From: Candidatus Peregrinibacteria bacterium
Lineage (GTDB): Bacteria > Patescibacteriota > Gracilibacteria > UBA1369 > LOWO2-01-FULL-3
DNA: 7,396 nucleotides
Assembly (NCBI GenBank): GCA_018664365.1
Contig: JABJOK010000010.1
Coordinates: 1 to 7,396 of the forward strand
Reading direction: 5' to 3'
This document shows, in pieces, positions 5,207 to 7,396 of the stretch (positions are counted from its first letter, which is position 1; the number at the start of each line of letters is the position of its first letter). The notes beneath the pieces were generated by a model, which worked only from the letters and a program-made list of their open reading frames with translations, did not search any database and was not told the DNA's origin. The translations under genes and the position numbers were made by a program.

Positions 5207-6003
5207 AGGTTAGATTCGACAAGGTAACCCTCAAAGAAGCGACAGAAAAATGCATGAACTGGGCAAAACAAGAAGGGAGTAAGCACTATGTGACAACCCC
5301 CAATCCAGAAATTTTACTTGAAGCACAAGTTAATACGAAGTTTTTAAGAGTTCTTAACAAATCAGATCTAAATATTGCTGACGGAATAGGCATTCTGTGG
5401 GGAACAAAGTATAAAAACTTGGTCAAAGACAGCATATTTAAAACGGGGAAGGTATGGAAATTCGTCACCTCACTACTATGTGTACCATTTGCACCCAAGA
5501 AGCTAAGAAGCGTATTACCAGAAAGAGTTACAGGCGTAGATCTGATGCAAGAAGTATGCAAAAAATCAGTTAACCACGGTCTGAAAATTTTTCTCCTAGG
5601 TGCAGAATCAGGAGTAGCGGCAAAAACACAAAGCGTACTAGAAAAAAAGTATCCAGGCATATACATAGCGGGAACATTTTCTGGATCACCTAAAAAGGAT
5701 GACGAAAAAGAGATTCACAAGCTAATAAACGATGTTAAGCCCGATATACTATTTGTTGCATTTGGAGCGCCAAACCAAGAAATATGGATCGCTGAGAACA
5801 TGCGCTATCTAAAAACCACAAAGCTAGCTGTGGGTATCGGTGGTGCCTTTGATTTTATTGCAGGAAAAAAGAAAAGAGCACCCAAGATTGTTGGAAAACT
5901 AGGACTAGAATGGCTATATAGATTAATACAACAACCTTCACGTATAAAAAGAATCTACAATGCAATCATAAAGTTCCCGATTAAGGTAGCAAAGAAATAT
6001 TAG
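5182..6003 (+). CDS. WecG/TagA/CpsF-family glycosyltransferase
   Basis: Members of this family (GT26) transfer N-acetylmannosamine or N-acetylmannosaminuronic acid from UDP onto GlcNAc-PP-undecaprenol on the inner face of the membrane, an early step of teichoic-acid-like or enterobacterial-common-antigen-like surface polymers. Family signatures in order: VTTPNPEILLEA (37-48), NIADGIGILW (64-73, Asp67 at the expected catalytic base position), LPERVTGVDLM (112-122), IFLLGAESGVA (136-146), FVAFGAPNQEIWI (191-203), AVGIGGAFDFIAG (216-228) and the basic C-terminal membrane-binding tail LGLEWLYRLIQQPSRIKR. Between GILW and LPERVTG there are about 38 residues, more than in the canonical enzymes, including a hydrophobic stretch VWKFVTSLLCVPFAP. 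At 273 aa the protein is complete. The exact sugar cannot be told. It starts inside the methyltransferase gene without a Shine-Dalgarno sequence, so translational coupling is likely. Its stop overlaps that of the opposing 95-aa gene. Confidence 0.92.
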   Translation: MSETAKLLKVRFDKVTLKEATEKCMNWAKQEGSKHYVTTPNPEILLEAQVNTKFLRVLNKSDLNIADGIGILWGTKYKNLVKDSIFKTGKVWKFVTSLLCVPFAPKKLRSVLPERVTGVDLMQEVCKKSVNHGLKIFLLGAESGVAAKTQSVLEKKYPGIYIAGTFSGSPKKDDEKEIHKLINDVKPDILFVAFGAPNQEIWIAENMRYLKTTKLAVGIGGAFDFIAGKKKRAPKIVGKLGLEWLYRLIQQPSRIKRIYNAIIKFPIKVAKKY

Positions 6004-6287
6004 CTCTTCTTTTTCCTCGCGGTTGTCTTCTTTTTGTCTGAGGCCCTTCTTTCTAAAACAGTCTCTATATAAGGCTTTGCCCTTTCTATGATGTAATCCA
6101 CAGCCTTTAATGGCTCTACGATTGTAGTTCTAATACGAGTTGTGACCTGCTCAACATCCTCAACAACTCTAGAAATATCACGTAAAATCAAAATCGCATA
6201 AAACACTAAAATAGAAACAAAAATAACAAGAACTATAAACCCTATCGCAAGGGCCATATTTAGAACATCTCCAGAAGTAGCAAACAT
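6000..6287 (-). CDS. Small membrane protein with amphipathic helix and basic tail, 95 aa
   Basis: No named family is certain; the architecture resembles DUF948-like proteins. There is one long hydrophobic segment (about residues 12-35, ALAIGFIVLVIFVSILVFYAILIL), a predicted long helix (about 37-80, with heptad-like VVEDVEQVTTRIRTTIV), and a strongly basic tail (DKKKTTARKKKS) that is probably cytoplasmic. The gene starts 30 bp after gatB on the same strand and is probably in its operon. No Shine-Dalgarno sequence precedes the ATG at 6287. An alternative ATG at residue 11 has GGAG 11 nt upstream, so the start is not settled. The stop codon overlaps that of the opposing TagA gene by 4 bp (TTAG read on both strands). 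Confidence 0.75.
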   Translation of the reverse strand: MFATSGDVLNMALAIGFIVLVIFVSILVFYAILILRDISRVVEDVEQVTTRIRTTIVEPLKAVDYIIERAKPYIETVLERRASDKKKTTARKKKS

Positions 6288-6317
6288 AGTAATAAGGTTA
6301 ATTAGTTCAATTCTAGA

Positions 6318-7396
6318 CTACTCAATAAGTTTTCGCAAAACATCATTTACCATTGAAGGATTAGCCTGCCCCTTCATTTCCTTCATAACCATCCCCACCA
6401 AAAATCCAATAGCTTTATCCTTACCATTCTTTATATCATCAACAGGGCCTGGATTAGCATCAATAACTTTTTTGCACGCCTCCTCGATTGCTCCAGCATC
6501 ACTCACCTGCTTTAGGCCTTTATCCTTTACAATATCATTAGCAGATTTACCAGCTTCATACATTTCCTCAAAAACTTCCCCCTTTGCAACGTTATTTGAA
6601 ATCACACCTTCCGAAACAAGTATAATAAGGTCAGCCATCATTTGCGCCGAAACTTTCTGATCGACAACACTAATGAGCTCTTCCTTCAAATGTTTCATCA
6701 AAATAGTATTGATAAAAGAAACAGCAAGTTTTGCATTTTCAGATTTCTCAAGAACTTCCTCAAAATAAGCTGCCAAATCAGGATCTTCAGACAAAATACG
6801 CGCATCATCATCAGATAGACCAAATTCGCTCACATAACGCCCCCTCTTAACGTCAGGCATCTCAGGAATCTCAGAACGTAATTCCTCCACTCTATCCTTA
6901 TCAATATGAAGAGGTGGAATATCTGGTTCAGGGAAATAACGATAATCATCACTTTCTTCCTTCTCTCTCATAAAGTAAGTTTCGCCGATTTCATCATTCC
7001 AACCAACAGTCTGAGCCTTCTCGAGCTTTTCACCTTTACTCCATAAATCCTTTTGACGATCAATTTCAAACTTAATGGCACTTTCAAGAGCCTTAAAACT
7101 ATTGAGATTTTTTATTTCAGCACGATGATTAAGCTTGTCCTCGCCCTTTGGACGAATAGAGACACTTGCATCAAAACGCATCATCCCTTTCTCCATATCA
7201 GCATCACTACTTCCAACATATCTAACTATCTTTTGAACCTCTTTAGCATAACCAGCGGCCTCTTCGGCACTACGTAAATCAGGATCAGAAACTATCTCCA
7301 TCAAAGGAGTCCCCGATCTATTAAAATCAACCAACGAACCATTTCTGACGTGCGTTAACTTTCCTGCGTCATCTTCTAGATGTAAGCGCGTAATCC
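6318..7396 (-). CDS. gatB: GatB, Asp/Glu-tRNA amidotransferase subunit B, N-terminus cut by window edge
   Basis: GatB is the tRNA-binding and kinase subunit of GatCAB, which converts misacylated Glu-tRNA(Gln) or Asp-tRNA(Asn) to Gln-tRNA or Asn-tRNA in the cytoplasm. The frame is open to the right edge: beyond the TTG at 7334 it continues upstream as ITRLHLEDDAGKLTHVRNGS, so that TTG is internal and not the start. The window holds 358 residues, the C-terminal three-quarters of a protein usually near 480. Visible signatures are LVDFNRSGTPLMEIVSDPD, HRAEIKNLNSF, and GETYFMREKEESDDYRYFPEPD (cradle/kinase domain). These are followed by the helical domain and the YqeY-like C-terminal tail domain ending GFLVGMVMKEMKGQANPSMVNDVLRKL. 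It is the bacterial GatB form, not archaeal GatE. The 95-aa membrane-protein gene follows after 30 bp. gatC and gatA are not in the window. The stop is TAG. Confidence 0.97.
   Translation of the reverse strand, partial: ITRLHLEDDAGKLTHVRNGSLVDFNRSGTPLMEIVSDPDLRSAEEAAGYAKEVQKIVRYVGSSDADMEKGMMRFDASVSIRPKGEDKLNHRAEIKNLNSFKALESAIKFEIDRQKDLWSKGEKLEKAQTVGWNDEIGETYFMREKEESDDYRYFPEPDIPPLHIDKDRVEELRSEIPEMPDVKRGRYVSEFGLSDDDARILSEDPDLAAYFEEVLEKSENAKLAVSFINTILMKHLKEELISVVDQKVSAQMMADLIILVSEGVISNNVAKGEVFEEMYEAGKSANDIVKDKGLKQVSDAGAIEEACKKVIDANPGPVDDIKNGKDKAIGFLVGMVMKEMKGQANPSMVNDVLRKLIE

Noticed and set aside
5286..5666. Minus-strand 126-codon frame
   Set aside because: It lies wholly inside the TagA-family gene, which has clear family motifs; it is a shadow.
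1..7396. Archaeal origin, suggested by Elp3 and leaderless-type starts
   Set aside because: GatB with a YqeY tail, a TagA-family enzyme and TATAAT boxes close to start codons are bacterial traits; the Elp3 variant fits Patescibacteria.
1..7396. UGA recoding to glycine as in Gracilibacteria/Absconditabacteria
   Set aside because: elp3, gatB and tagA are intact under the standard code, with ordinary GGN glycine codons at conserved positions.
1..7396. CRISPR array, insertion sequence, tRNA or rRNA gene
   Set aside because: No regularly spaced repeats, transposase-like protein, cloverleaf or rRNA-like sequence was found by eye on either strand.

Overview
The window is AT-rich and densely coding. 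It looks like a chromosomal segment from a candidate phylum radiation bacterium (Patescibacteria; roughly 70% sure). Three things point that way: an Elp3 with a short CX3CX2C radical-SAM loop and a GGTWSSYP motif; a small Trm9-like methyltransferase with an N-terminus starting MRKKTAKKLLKK; and a WecG/TagA glycosyltransferase with an extra hydrophobic insert. GatB, TagA and the TATAAT-type -10 boxes argue against an archaeon. The standard genetic code fits all long genes. All eight visible stops are TAA or TAG.

Layout. Positions 1-388 are mostly intergenic, with a possible truncated minus-strand gene start at the left edge and a perfect 9-bp hairpin at 330-353. A minus-strand series follows (read from 4445 down to 389): two small membrane-anchored proteins (149 and 111 aa), Elp3 (566 aa), and an acidic soluble protein of unknown function (466 aa). 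A 71-bp divergent intergenic region (4446-4516) separates this series from a plus-strand pair, the Trm9-like methyltransferase and the TagA-family glycosyltransferase, which overlap by 25 bp. The pair converges, with a 4-bp overlap of stop codons, on a minus-strand pair at the right end: GatB (N-terminus cut by the window edge) followed by a 95-aa membrane protein.

How the genes may work together. Elp3 makes the carboxymethyl group on wobble uridine of tRNA. Trm9-family enzymes methylate exactly that carboxyl group in eukaryotes. Their close, divergent placement suggests a compact bacterial cm5U-to-mcm5U pathway (inference). GatB belongs to tRNA-dependent amidation, so much of the window concerns tRNA. 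TagA points to a cell-surface glycopolymer.

Most noteworthy: (1) the Elp3/Trm9-like pair; (2) the 149- and 111-aa proteins share an identical C-X11-C-X14-C spacing plus a fourth Cys after the membrane anchor, so they look like diverged paralogues of an unrecognised family; (3) three genes have a -10-like hexamer exactly 8 nt before the ATG and no Shine-Dalgarno sequence, which predicts leaderless mRNAs.
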